DNA of 40,131 nt from JASGDC01 sp047605865 (GTDB lineage Bacteria > Actinomycetota > Actinomycetes > Actinomycetales > Micrococcaceae). Below the pieces are notes generated by a model. The model did no database searches, was not told where the DNA came from, and saw nothing but the letters and a program-made list of their open reading frames with translations. Below are positions 14,421 to 22,848 of this stretch, in pieces (position 1 is the first letter of the stretch; every line of letters begins with the position of its first letter). The DNA is taken from assembly GCA_047605865.1 (NCBI GenBank), contig JASGFC010000017.1, positions 1-40,131 of the forward strand, given 5' to 3'. A program made the position numbers and the translations under genes.

Positions 14421-17132
14421 GTGAAGCAAGCAAAGTTATATGGCGTGTGCACAGACGCACTCATGGTCTGGACTGATGAGCCAGATGCCTTTGCAACACT
14501 GGGTAAGTTTCGCCACAGCTACAAAGATAAACCTGCCCGATTGCTCAGTATTGCGCAACAACGGGAACTTTTCGAACACTTAGAGGACATCAATGCCGAT
14601 GAATCACTCTATCATTATCGTGATATTGCACGATATATTGAAGACTGCGTAGCACAAGGCTACGTGGTGCCACAACGAACTTCCCTAGACAGCATGCTCG
14701 ATGGCATTAGCTATCACTGGATCTGGGCCTTACCAACACCAGCTTTCCAGCACGCAACGTCACATAATATGCCTGGCATAGAAGAGTTCGTGAAGCAGTA
14801 CACGGACGGTTATGTTCGCGAGCAGATTAAAGATATCGTACCAACAGAAGGTAGCCATCCAGTTATTCAGGATTTATATGAATACTCTGATGATATTCAA
14901 CCCTATAACAATGTCAATAAAGCCTTTGAAACCTGGAACAAAAACATTACACGTGTAGATGCAAGTTATGAATTTGTCCTTAGGCTTCAAGAGCCTAAGG
15001 AGGAAGATGAATGGCTCATTGAATGCGTTGTGCGCGATAAAAACAGCGAACTTCATAGCATTAGCGAGAACATTGGCGATAAAGGAATACTAGCTGCTGG
15101 AGTAACTGGTCTTAAGCAATTACAGAAAACATATCGTGCAGCCAGTGATTGGCACAGTTCAACAGATGGTTTTAGCTTTTACTGCACTCTTAAAGATGTA
15201 GAGCACTTTGTTACCTTTGGTGTTCCAGCCTTACGAGAAGCAGGTCTTATCGTGATGTTGCCAAGGGAGTGGGTCAAGCTTACACCACACATGAAGGTCA
15301 ATGTTCATACCGAGTTTGAAGCTACCCCCTATAAGAACCTTGGCATTGAACATATGGCAAACTTCACCTGGGAAGTTGCTCTTGGGGATATGAAACTCAC
15401 ACAGAAAGAAATCCAAGAGATTGTGCGCCAAAAAAGTTCGCTGGTGAACGTGCGTAACCAGTGGGTTCAGCTTGATGAAAAGAGTATGAAGGCCGCGGCT
15501 AAGTATATTCGCAACAACAAGAATCAGCATCTTTCTTTAGGTGAAGCGTTACGCAGCATTCAAGGTGTTAAGGATCTAGAGCTGCTTGAGCCTGAAATCA
15601 AGGCAGATGGTTGGATTGCTGATTTTCTCAAAGGTACGCTTAATGAACGGATTAAAAGAATACCACAGCCGAAAACTTTGAACGCTGAATTACGCCACTA
15701 TCAACGTGATGGCTTAGACTGGCTTGCTTTTATGAGCTCTCTTAGTTTAGGTGTCATTTTGGCTGATGACATGGGATTGGGTAAAACAATACAGCTCATT
15801 GCTCTTATCCTGCACGAAAAACCACGAAAGTTAGGACCTAACCTGATTGTTTGCCCTATGTCAGTGGTAGGCAACTGGGAGAGTGAACTGAAGAAGTTTG
15901 CACCCTCACTAAGCGTGTATGTTCACCATGGAACTAGCAGACATAATAATGAAGAATTTAAACAGGCAGCAGCAGCTCACGATATAGTGCTTACCACCTA
16001 CAGCCTGATGGCAAGAGATAGTGAAACTCTGCGTACAGTTAACTGGAACAGAGTGACTCTTGATGAAGCCCAGTACATTAAGAACCACACTACGAGCCAA
16101 GCGCGAGCTGCTCGCAGCTTAAAAGCAAGGCATCGCGTTGCCCTCACAGGTACTCCAGTTGAGAACAAACTAACGGAACTTCGTTCTATTATGGATTTCG
16201 TGAACCCTGGAATGTTCGGCGCAAAGAAAGAATTCCAAGAACAGTTTGCAAAACCAATTGAGCGTCATGCAGATCAAGAAGTACTGAATAAACTCAAACG
16301 TTTCATTGAACCTTTTGTGCTTCGCAGAGCTAAGACTGATAGGTCTATCGTGCCAGAATTACCACAGAAGCAAGAAATTACAGTACGTACTAATCTGACG
16401 GTGGAACAAGCAGGGCTCTACCAAGCAACAGTGCAAGATATGCTAACTCGTATTGATGCATTGCCAGCCATTGAGCGTAAAGCTTTGGTGTTGACAACAT
16501 TGATGAGGCTCAAACAAATTTGTAATCATCCAGCCCATTTTTTAAGCGATAACTCTGCATTTGCTCTAAAGGATGGCTCCCATCGTTCTGGCAAGGTTGA
16601 ATGCGTTGAAGACTTAGTAGACACCATCATGTCAGAGGGGCATAAAGTGATTTTGTTTACCCAGTACACAGAATTTGGGCATCTACTACAGCCATATTTA
16701 GAGCAGCGATTTAAGACAAAAGTGCCTTTTTTGCACGGTGGAATCAGTAAGAAGAAACGTGATCAGATGGTTGCAGAGTTTCAGAAAAATACGCAGAGTT
16801 CTCCACAGATTATGCTGCTATCGCTTAGGGCAGGTGGTATTGGTTTAAACCTTACTGCTGCTAATCATGTGATTCATATTGATCGCTGGTGGAACCCTGC
16901 GGTGGAGAATCAGGCAACAGATCGTGCCTTTCGTATAGGGCAAAGTAAAGATGTTCAGGTTTATAAACTACTCACAGTTGGTACCGTTGAGGAGCGCATC
17001 GAGCAGATTATCAACTCCAAGAAAGACTTAGCGGATATGGTTGTTTCTACTTCTCAAGGTTGGATTACAGAACTAGACACGAAAGCTTTGCGGGACCTTT
17101 TTGCACTAGATTTAGCAGGAGTGAGTGAATAA
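14421..17132 (+). CDS. SNF2-family DEAD/DEAH-box helicase (RapA/HepA-like)
   Basis: A 903-residue Swi2/Snf2-type ATPase. The N-terminal ~400 residues match the bacterial SNF2-associated region. The motor has motif I DDMGLGKT near residue 449, motif II DEAQ near 546, motif III LTGTPVENK, then helicase lobe 2 with ILFTQYTEF near 748, LSLRAGGIGLNL near 804 and DRAFRIGQ near 834. Members translocate on double-stranded DNA and remodel protein-DNA complexes; the bacterial targets are mostly unknown. GTG 14421 is supported by AAGGAA upstream. The stop codon shares one base (TAATG) with the SWIM-finger gene, a partner usually next to or fused with this helicase. Confidence 0.93.
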   Translation: MKQAKLYGVCTDALMVWTDEPDAFATLGKFRHSYKDKPARLLSIAQQRELFEHLEDINADESLYHYRDIARYIEDCVAQGYVVPQRTSLDSMLDGISYHWIWALPTPAFQHATSHNMPGIEEFVKQYTDGYVREQIKDIVPTEGSHPVIQDLYEYSDDIQPYNNVNKAFETWNKNITRVDASYEFVLRLQEPKEEDEWLIECVVRDKNSELHSISENIGDKGILAAGVTGLKQLQKTYRAASDWHSSTDGFSFYCTLKDVEHFVTFGVPALREAGLIVMLPREWVKLTPHMKVNVHTEFEATPYKNLGIEHMANFTWEVALGDMKLTQKEIQEIVRQKSSLVNVRNQWVQLDEKSMKAAAKYIRNNKNQHLSLGEALRSIQGVKDLELLEPEIKADGWIADFLKGTLNERIKRIPQPKTLNAELRHYQRDGLDWLAFMSSLSLGVILADDMGLGKTIQLIALILHEKPRKLGPNLIVCPMSVVGNWESELKKFAPSLSVYVHHGTSRHNNEEFKQAAAAHDIVLTTYSLMARDSETLRTVNWNRVTLDEAQYIKNHTTSQARAARSLKARHRVALTGTPVENKLTELRSIMDFVNPGMFGAKKEFQEQFAKPIERHADQEVLNKLKRFIEPFVLRRAKTDRSIVPELPQKQEITVRTNLTVEQAGLYQATVQDMLTRIDALPAIERKALVLTTLMRLKQICNHPAHFLSDNSAFALKDGSHRSGKVECVEDLVDTIMSEGHKVILFTQYTEFGHLLQPYLEQRFKTKVPFLHGGISKKKRDQMVAEFQKNTQSSPQIMLLSLRAGGIGLNLTAANHVIHIDRWWNPAVENQATDRAFRIGQSKDVQVYKLLTVGTVEERIEQIINSKKDLADMVVSTSQGWITELDTKALRDLFALDLAGVSE

Positions 17133-17806
17133 TGTTTGATTTTGAAGCACCACGAAGAGCATCCCGTCCACTACCTGCAGATGGTATTAAAGCACAATCG
17201 AAACAAGGTCGCTTTGGCTCACGATGGTGGACAAACCGTTTTGAAGCAAGCATCGAAGAAGAACTTTCACCTCGAGTCAAAGTTGCTGGTAAAAATTATG
17301 CTCGTCGTGGGCAAGTGCTCTGGTTTACACCAAGTTTGGGGAAGATTAATGCCACTATCCAAGGTTCTGAAAAGCAGCCGTATCGCTTAGAGATAGCTTT
17401 CAACCCTGTTGAGGTTCCTCTAGAGCCAATAGAAGAAGTACAGCTACAAGAGCACACGATGAGTGAACAGCTACAGAAAAAACTAGAAGATACTGATTTT
17501 TTCACGGCAAAGTGGATTAAGTATTCATCGTGTTCATGCCCATCATGGGACGATATCTGTAAGCATGCTGCAGCTGTCCTGTACCTTTTCATAGAACAAA
17601 CTGAGCAAGAGCCTGACAATTTATTTTTAATTCGTGAGAATAACTTTATAGCAAGCTCTCAGGAAACTGTTACCGACACGTTAATGATGAAAAATGCTTG
17701 GGATTCAAGACCTGAACTAGCCTTAAGAACAGCTTTTTCACAAGGTTCTCAGCGCGATATGGAATGGTTACGGCAAGTTTATGTTCATCTGACAAGGGGA
17801 AAGTAA
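17132..17806 (+). CDS. SWIM zinc-finger protein, partner of SNF2 helicase
   Basis: A 224-residue protein with the SWIM pattern CxC...CxH (CSCPSWDDICKH near residues 133-144). It begins with basic, aromatic segments (RFGSRWWTNRF near 28) that recur in SWIM partners of bacterial SNF2 helicases. The finger probably contacts DNA or protein. ATG 17132 overlaps the helicase stop by one base, so the two products are likely made together and act as one complex. No catalytic motif is seen. Confidence 0.85.
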   Translation: MFDFEAPRRASRPLPADGIKAQSKQGRFGSRWWTNRFEASIEEELSPRVKVAGKNYARRGQVLWFTPSLGKINATIQGSEKQPYRLEIAFNPVEVPLEPIEEVQLQEHTMSEQLQKKLEDTDFFTAKWIKYSSCSCPSWDDICKHAAAVLYLFIEQTEQEPDNLFLIRENNFIASSQETVTDTLMMKNAWDSRPELALRTAFSQGSQRDMEWLRQVYVHLTRGK

Positions 17807-17812
17807 ACAACG

Positions 17813-17818
17813 TAAAAT
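17813..17818 (+). promoter_or_regulatory. -10 element of folB-folK (leaderless)
   Basis: ACGTAAAAT is followed by 7 nt and ATG 17826. The same ACGTAAAAT-plus-7 arrangement precedes lysS. No SD is visible. Confidence 0.5.
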
Positions 17819-17825
17819 AAATCAC

Positions 17826-18788
17826 ATGGATGTAATTAAGGCTACAGGTATTAAAGCGTATGGATATCATGGCGTCTTAGTGTCTGAGCAACAACAGGGG
17901 CAGGAATTTATTGTTGACGTTGCCCTTAAAGCTGATACATCTAAAGCAGGGTATTCAGATGACTTGAGTCATACTATCAACTATGCTCAAGTTGTAGATT
18001 TAGTGGTAGATCGCATTGAAGGCGAACCCGTACAGCTCATCGAAGCTCTTGCTGAAGAAATCGCTCAAGGCATCCTAGCGAAATTTGACGCAAAGTCTGT
18101 GAAAGTTACTGTTCATAAACCTCATGCTCCTATTGACCATGATTTTCAGGATATCTCCGTTACTATCAAACGAGAATCCAAGAATTATCCAGATGCAACA
18201 GGAAACATTCCATCTCTAGCTCTTCAACAACAAGCAGCTAGAAAAGCTAACAATCTTAAGTTGTTCTTTAACACAGATGGTGTACAGAACCCACATCCTC
18301 ATTTCACAACTGTTCTCTCACTAGGTGCTAATCTAGGGGATAGAAAAATGACTATCATGAGGGCACTAGAAGATTTGGACAGAAATATGTCCATGCGTTT
18401 ACAAAAAGTTTCCCCCCTCGTGGAAACTCCACCTGTTGGTGGCCCAGAACAGCCTTACTATTTGAACTTAGTAGCTGAATTTATCACAACTCTAACCCCA
18501 TATGAATTGCTAGATTTCATCCATGAAGTAGAGAATAAGTATGGACGTACAAGAGAAGTAAGATGGGGTGCTCGAACCCTTGATATTGACATTATTACCT
18601 ACGGTAACAAAGAAATAGACACTAAAGATTTAGTCATTCCACATCCACGAGCTCATGAGCGAGCATTTGTTTTAGACCCGTGGTACCGGATGGACGCAGA
18701 TGCTATATTTCCTACAGGTCAAGCAGTTAGCAAGCTTCTTGAAACAGCACACGGTCGAGATGAAGTAGTTGAGTATCGTGGCAAATAA
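17826..18788 (+). CDS. folBK: Bifunctional dihydroneopterin aldolase / HPPK (FolB-FolK fusion)
   Basis: One 320-residue chain carries two consecutive folate enzymes. Residues 1-120 are FolB, which cleaves dihydroneopterin to 6-hydroxymethyl-dihydropterin: TGIKAYGYHGV at the start, the NYAQVVDLV segment, LIEALAEEIA with the pterin-binding Glu, and the catalytic Lys in VHKPHAPI. Residues ~160-320 are FolK, which pyrophosphorylates that product: LSLGANLGDR, ETPPVGGPEQPYYLN, and the signature RWGARTLDIDII with Mg-binding aspartates, then IPHPRAHERAFVL. About 40 linker residues join them. Its product is the FolP substrate. In many actinobacteria folB and folK are separate adjacent genes. Confidence 0.95.
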   Translation: MDVIKATGIKAYGYHGVLVSEQQQGQEFIVDVALKADTSKAGYSDDLSHTINYAQVVDLVVDRIEGEPVQLIEALAEEIAQGILAKFDAKSVKVTVHKPHAPIDHDFQDISVTIKRESKNYPDATGNIPSLALQQQAARKANNLKLFFNTDGVQNPHPHFTTVLSLGANLGDRKMTIMRALEDLDRNMSMRLQKVSPLVETPPVGGPEQPYYLNLVAEFITTLTPYELLDFIHEVENKYGRTREVRWGARTLDIDIITYGNKEIDTKDLVIPHPRAHERAFVLDPWYRMDADAIFPTGQAVSKLLETAHGRDEVVEYRGK

Positions 18789-18795
18789 AGGCACG

Positions 18796-19242
18796 ATGCA
18801 CCCTCTGCATCCAGCTAACCTTACACGTATTCTTGCCGGATCAACATTACTTGCTTGGCTCGTTACGGTTATTGCTGACGTGATGTGGTTACCGTTACCT
18901 ATTTTGCCTTTGAGCGCAAGTTACACCCTCATTGCCCTGCTGGTTCTGCTTGCTGGCTTGGCCGTGCCACTCTACATGAAATATACTGGTGCTCGCGTTG
19001 CTCCTTTGAATCCTATAGTTTCCACTCGTACTATTGTGCTTACTCAAGCAACAATGATTACGGCAGTTCTTTTAGGTGGTTGGCACCTGGGAGCGTTGTT
19101 CTTCTTGTTGCCATCGTGGGCTTCACGGCCAGTACACACCCCATATTTTTCATGTTTAGCAGTTATTGCTTTGTGCACGCTACTTTTAATTTTGTCCTGG
19201 TTCATTCAAAAATGGAGCATCGTGAAAGAAGATGAAGAATGA
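18796..19242 (+). CDS. DUF3180 membrane protein
   Basis: A 148-residue protein with four predicted transmembrane helices (about residues 10-28, 36-56, 73-95 and 118-138 from ATG 18796). It matches the DUF3180 family by position, size and topology; that family almost always follows folK in actinobacteria and has no known function. ATG 18796 is chosen because AAAGG lies 5 nt upstream; earlier in-frame TTG 18769 and GTG 18778 would overlap folBK. The stop overlaps the next gene by four bases (ATGA). Confidence 0.8.
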   Translation: MHPLHPANLTRILAGSTLLAWLVTVIADVMWLPLPILPLSASYTLIALLVLLAGLAVPLYMKYTGARVAPLNPIVSTRTIVLTQATMITAVLLGGWHLGALFFLLPSWASRPVHTPYFSCLAVIALCTLLLILSWFIQKWSIVKEDEE

Positions 19243-20099
19243 GCGCGCCAGGTAGGTTAAAAATTGGCTTTGTTGGTGCTGGTAAAGTTGGAGCTGTTTT
19301 AGCAGCTGCTTTACGTGCAGCAGACCATGACATTGTGGGTGTTAGCGGGTCTTCTCCTGCTACTCTTGAGCGGATAGACACGATGCTTCCTGGAGTTCCA
19401 GTGATGAGCATTGAAGATGTAGTTACTCATTCTGAGCTGGTTTTCTTTACACTTCCAGATGATGTACTTCCAGAAATGGTCTCAGGCTTGGCAAAGTTAC
19501 ATGTTTTCAAGCCAGGGCAGTTGCTTGCCCATACAAGTGGCAGGCATGGTGCTGCACTCTTTGAGCCAGCTACTGGTGCACTAGGAATGGCAATTCATCC
19601 TGCTATGACTTTTACCGGAACTTCTCTTGATATTGGCCGTATGGTGGGGTGTGGTTTTGCTGTAACAGCTGCCAATACTTTGCTACCCATTGCGCAAGCA
19701 CTTGTTATTGAGGTTGGCGGTAACCCTCAGGTTGTAGCCGAAGAAGATAGACCCTTGTACCATGCAGCTTTAGCACATGCTTCAAACCACACTGCCACCA
19801 TCATTGCACAATCAAGTCAGATGCTCGCAGAGGTTGGGATTGATAATACGGGAGAGTATTTAGGGCCTTTGGTGCACGCCAGTATTGATAATGCACTCAA
19901 TTTGGGCCCTACAGCTCTCACAGGCCCTTTAGTTCGCGGTGATGTCAAAACAATTGCAGCTCACCTTGAGGTTCTTAAGCCAGCAGAGAAACAGACCTAT
20001 AAGGCACTTGCTCTTAGCACCTTAAAGCGTTTACAAAAACAACCATTCTTTTTTATGCCATCGGAAACAATAAGTCAACTAGAGGAACTATTATCGTGA
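19239..20099 (+). CDS. Rossmann-fold / DUF2520 oxidoreductase-like protein
   Basis: A 286-residue protein. The N-terminus has the NAD(P)-binding glycine motif GFVGAGKVGA near residue 10, followed by the VSGSSPATLERI stretch expected for NADP recognition. The C-terminal ~130 residues are the helical DUF2520 dimerisation and substrate domain, with YHAALAHASNH near residue 180. This family regularly sits beside panC in actinobacteria; a ketopantoate reductase-like or other dehydrogenase role is suggested by fold and context, but unproven. Start and stop overlap both neighbours by four bases, so it is translated within the panC operon. Confidence 0.88.
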   Translation: MSAPGRLKIGFVGAGKVGAVLAAALRAADHDIVGVSGSSPATLERIDTMLPGVPVMSIEDVVTHSELVFFTLPDDVLPEMVSGLAKLHVFKPGQLLAHTSGRHGAALFEPATGALGMAIHPAMTFTGTSLDIGRMVGCGFAVTAANTLLPIAQALVIEVGGNPQVVAEEDRPLYHAALAHASNHTATIIAQSSQMLAEVGIDNTGEYLGPLVHASIDNALNLGPTALTGPLVRGDVKTIAAHLEVLKPAEKQTYKALALSTLKRLQKQPFFFMPSETISQLEELLS

Positions 20100-20908
20100 A
20101 AATTATCAAGACCATAGCACAACTGCGCTCTTATCGTGCCACACTAATAGGTTCTGTTGGGGTAGTTATGACAATGGGGGCATTGCATGATGGTCACGCA
20201 ACGCTCATCAAAGAAGCTGTTGCGCACAACGATCACGTGATTGTGACGAATTTTGTTAATCCCTTGCAGTTTGGACCAAACGAAGATTTTGATAAGTATC
20301 CGCGTACTCTTGATGCTGATGCTGAGTTAGCTGAAACTGAAGGTGCTGTAGCCATGTTTGCTCCTACTGTAGAAGAGATGTATCCTTCAGGTCCTTTTGT
20401 GAGCGTTTCTGCTGGTGCAATGGGGACAAAGTTGGAAGGGGCGGTTCGTCCAGGTCACTTTGATGGGGTAGTAACAGTAGTAGCTAAACTTTTAAACCTT
20501 GTTCAGCCTGATAAGGCATACTTTGGGCAAAAAGATGCGCAACAATTACAGATTATTCGACGCATGGTCTTTGACTTGAATTTTCCGGTAGAGATACAGG
20601 CAGTGCCCATTAGCCGTGATCCTGATGGTTTGGCACGTTCTTCACGAAATAGGTACCTTTCTGCTTCTGAACGAGAAACTGCACTGACACTATCTAAGGC
20701 ACTGAAAACAGCAGGTACTTCAATGACTGATGCGAGGAAGTTACTTGATGATTCTGACGTAGATGTAGATTACTTCATTGCAGTAAATCCGGAAACGTTA
20801 GAAGAAACAGACAACGGAGAAGCATTGGTGCTGGTTGCAGGTAAAGTTGGCACAACTCGCCTTATTGATAATGCTTTCGTGAATTTGTCTAACTCGCTTA
20901 CTACGTGA
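20096..20908 (+). CDS. panC: Pantothenate synthetase
   Basis: PanC condenses pantoate and beta-alanine with ATP to give pantothenate, the vitamin precursor of CoA. The 270-residue protein has MTMGALHDGHATLI near residue 23 with the HxGH-like nucleotide motif (HDGH), NPLQFGPNEDFDKYPR near 54, FGQKDAQQLQIIRRM near 142 and RDPDGLARSSRN near 173. The start is GTG 20096, coupled to the preceding gene. The stop codon is inside the left arm of a long hairpin. No panB or panD is in the window. Confidence 0.95.
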   Translation: MKIIKTIAQLRSYRATLIGSVGVVMTMGALHDGHATLIKEAVAHNDHVIVTNFVNPLQFGPNEDFDKYPRTLDADAELAETEGAVAMFAPTVEEMYPSGPFVSVSAGAMGTKLEGAVRPGHFDGVVTVVAKLLNLVQPDKAYFGQKDAQQLQIIRRMVFDLNFPVEIQAVPISRDPDGLARSSRNRYLSASERETALTLSKALKTAGTSMTDARKLLDDSDVDVDYFIAVNPETLEETDNGEALVLVAGKVGTTRLIDNAFVNLSNSLTT

Positions 20909-20964
20909 CTTTTGGTTAACTTCGGTAGAAATAGCTCACGAAGATAACCAAAAGTCACGTAGTA
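20899..20964 (+). terminator. 26-bp-arm hairpin spanning the panC stop codon
   Basis: The arms at 20899-20924 and 20939-20964 (TACTACGTGACTTTTGGTTA and its complement) pair with one mismatch across a 14-nt loop; GTTTTAT follows. It probably terminates the folBK-panC transcript. The arms are longer than a terminator requires, so it may be a single copy of another palindromic element. Its sequence is unrelated to the 64-nt family. Confidence 0.65.
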
Positions 20965-21001
20965 GTTTTATGACACAGTTTAGAAGTGCTAATTTTTAAC
21001 G

Positions 21002-21007
21002 TAAAAT
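21002..21007 (+). promoter_or_regulatory. -10 element of lysS (leaderless), decides the start codon
   Basis: ACGTAAAAT with TAAAAT at 21002-21007 lies 7 nt before GTG 21015. An in-frame ATG at 21006 would overlap this hexamer, so the GTG is the more likely start. The identical ACGTAAAAT occurs before folBK with the same spacing. Confidence 0.5.
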
Positions 21008-21014
21008 GAACAAT

Positions 21015-22538
21015 GTGACTAATTCTAAGCAAGCAAAACCACAACAAGAACAAACAACAGACGATACTCCTGAACAGATTCAGATCCGTAAAGAGAAACG
21101 CGAAAAGCTCTTGCAGGATGGCAAAGAGGCCTACCCTGTTGCAGTTTCACGCACACATACTTTACAAGAAATTCGGCAGAAGTACCCTGACTTAGAAGCA
21201 GGAGATGAAACTGGAGAAGAAGCCAGTGTAGTTGGTCGTGTAGTTTTCATCCGTAATACCGGTAAGCTATGCTTTGCAAGTCTACAAGAAGGCAATGGAA
21301 CTAGACTTCAAGCCATGATTAGCTTCAACGGTGTTGGAGAAGAAGCTCTTGCAGCATGGAAAACAGAAGTAGACCTTGGAGATTATGTTTCAGTTACTGG
21401 GCAGATTATTAGCTCAAAACGTGGAGAGCTTTCCATTATGGCAAGTTCTTGGCAGATGGCATCCAAAGCTCTACGCCCTCTACCAACCATGCACAATGAA
21501 CTTAATGAAGAAACACGAGTGCGTCAACGTTATGTTGATCTAATTGTGCGTGAAGATGCTCGCAAAATGGTGCAGATTCGTTCTGCTGTACTTCGCAGCT
21601 TACGTAAAACTTTAGAAGATGAAGGTTTCCTAGAAGTAGAAACACCAATGTTGCACCCAATTCACGGCGGTGCTTCAGCAACACCTTTTACTACCCATAT
21701 CAATGCTTATGATTCAGATTTATATCTACGTATTGCTCCTGAACTTTACTTGAAGAAAGCAGCAGTGGGTGGTATCGAAAAAGTTTTTGAAATCAACCGT
21801 AACTTTCGCAATGAAGGTGCAGATTCAACCCATTCGCCTGAATTCGCAGCCATCGAAGCCTATGAAGCTTATGGAGATTATAAATCTATTGCAGCATTGA
21901 CTCAGAAAATGGTTCAGAATGCTGCTGTAGATGCAACAGGAAGCACCACAGTAACTCTTGCAGATGGTAACGAATATGATTTTGGCGGGCAATGGCCGTG
22001 GCTGTCTATTTATGATTCACTTTCTGAAAAGCTTAACGTAGAGATTACACCAGATACATCTGTTGCAGAACTTGAAGAGCATGCACAGCAGAATGATGTT
22101 GATCTTAGTGGTATTTTCCGTAGTCACGGGAAACTTGTGGAAGAAATTTGGGAAGAACTCATTGGCAACAATCTGCAGGAGCCAACTTTCGTGTGCGATT
22201 TCCCATTAGAAACTTCACCACTGACTCGTCAGCATCGTGATAACCCAGCCATCGTGGAAAAGTGGGATCTTTATGTACGTGGTTTTGAGCTAGGAACTGG
22301 ATATTCAGAGTTAGTAGACCCAGTTATTCAACGAGAACGTTTTGAAAATCAAGCAAAGATGGCTGCTCAAGGCGATGTTGAAGCAATGCAACTTGATGAA
22401 GATTTTTTAACTGCCATGGAACATGGCATGCCTCCAACAGGCGGTATGGGTATGGGGATTGATCGTTTATTGATGGCACTAACAGGTCTAGGAATTCGCG
22501 AAACTATTTTGTTCCCTTTCGTTAAACCAGGAGCCTAA
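21015..22538 (+). CDS. lysS: Lysyl-tRNA synthetase (class II)
   Basis: LysS charges tRNA-Lys. The 507-residue protein has an N-terminal OB-fold anticodon-binding domain (about residues 60-165). Class II motif 1 includes the FLEVETPMLHPIHGGA segment. Motif 2 contains RNEGADSTHSPEF near 270, and motif 3 is GMGIDRLLMALTG near 485. The start is GTG 21015, chosen over ATG 21006 because the latter falls inside the -10 hexamer. The first ~20 residues are Gln/Lys/Thr-rich and probably disordered. Two bases after the stop begins the small membrane protein gene. Confidence 0.96.
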   Translation: MTNSKQAKPQQEQTTDDTPEQIQIRKEKREKLLQDGKEAYPVAVSRTHTLQEIRQKYPDLEAGDETGEEASVVGRVVFIRNTGKLCFASLQEGNGTRLQAMISFNGVGEEALAAWKTEVDLGDYVSVTGQIISSKRGELSIMASSWQMASKALRPLPTMHNELNEETRVRQRYVDLIVREDARKMVQIRSAVLRSLRKTLEDEGFLEVETPMLHPIHGGASATPFTTHINAYDSDLYLRIAPELYLKKAAVGGIEKVFEINRNFRNEGADSTHSPEFAAIEAYEAYGDYKSIAALTQKMVQNAAVDATGSTTVTLADGNEYDFGGQWPWLSIYDSLSEKLNVEITPDTSVAELEEHAQQNDVDLSGIFRSHGKLVEEIWEELIGNNLQEPTFVCDFPLETSPLTRQHRDNPAIVEKWDLYVRGFELGTGYSELVDPVIQRERFENQAKMAAQGDVEAMQLDEDFLTAMEHGMPPTGGMGMGIDRLLMALTGLGIRETILFPFVKPGA

Positions 22539-22540
22539 AA

Positions 22541-22726
22541 ATGTGGAATTCTTTGTATCCGTATATTGCCACAGTAGTCCCATCTTTGGGAGTAGGGCTT
22601 ATCTTTTACTTTGTGATGCGGGCTTTACTCAATGCTGATAAGTTAGAACGCGAAGCAGAAGCTGAAGCAGACCGCAAGGCACTGGAGAACCATCAACCAT
22701 TGCAAAACCCTAACACCCAGGATTAA
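22541..22726 (+). CDS. Small single-span membrane protein downstream of lysS
   Basis: A 61-residue protein with one transmembrane helix (about residues 9-30, IATVVPSLGVGLIFYFVM) and a cytoplasmic Glu/Ala/Asp-rich tail, likely helical. It starts two bases after the lysS stop, with GGAGCC before the ATG as a ribosome-binding site. Small membrane proteins of this layout commonly follow lysS in actinobacteria; their function is unknown. The stop is directly followed by palindromic element copy 3. Confidence 0.78.
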   Translation: MWNSLYPYIATVVPSLGVGLIFYFVMRALLNADKLEREAEAEADRKALENHQPLQNPNTQD

Positions 22727-22730
22727 TCCA

Positions 22731-22794
22731 CCGCAAATCAGTGCTGTTTGCTGAAAATTTGGACAAAAAGTCAGCAAACAGCACTGATTTGCGG
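22731..22794. repeat. 64-nt dispersed palindromic element, copy 3
   Basis: The arms at 22731-22754 and 22771-22794 (CCGCAAATCAGTGCTGTTT and onward) pair perfectly over 24 bp around a 16-nt loop. Length and loop size match copy 2 exactly. The loop aligns better with copy 2 when reversed, suggesting the opposite orientation. Confidence 0.85.
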
Positions 22795-22805
22795 GATAAG
22801 AAGAA

Positions 22806-22838
22806 AGCCCCTAAGCAAAAAAGGTTAGGAGCTTTTTC
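22806..22838. terminator. Bidirectional terminator between lysS unit and clpC
   Basis: AGCCCCTAA pairs with TTAGGAGCT across a loop; GCTTTTTCT follows on the plus strand and GGCTTTCTTCTT on the complement. It lies between convergent transcription units and can serve both. Confidence 0.7.
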
Positions 22839-22848
22839 TGAGCAGAGT

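Noticed and set aside
16800..17131. Split SNF2-SWIM protein caused by a frameshift
   Set aside because: The one-base TAATG overlap is a normal coupled junction, and both proteins have complete ends; separate helicase and SWIM genes are common.
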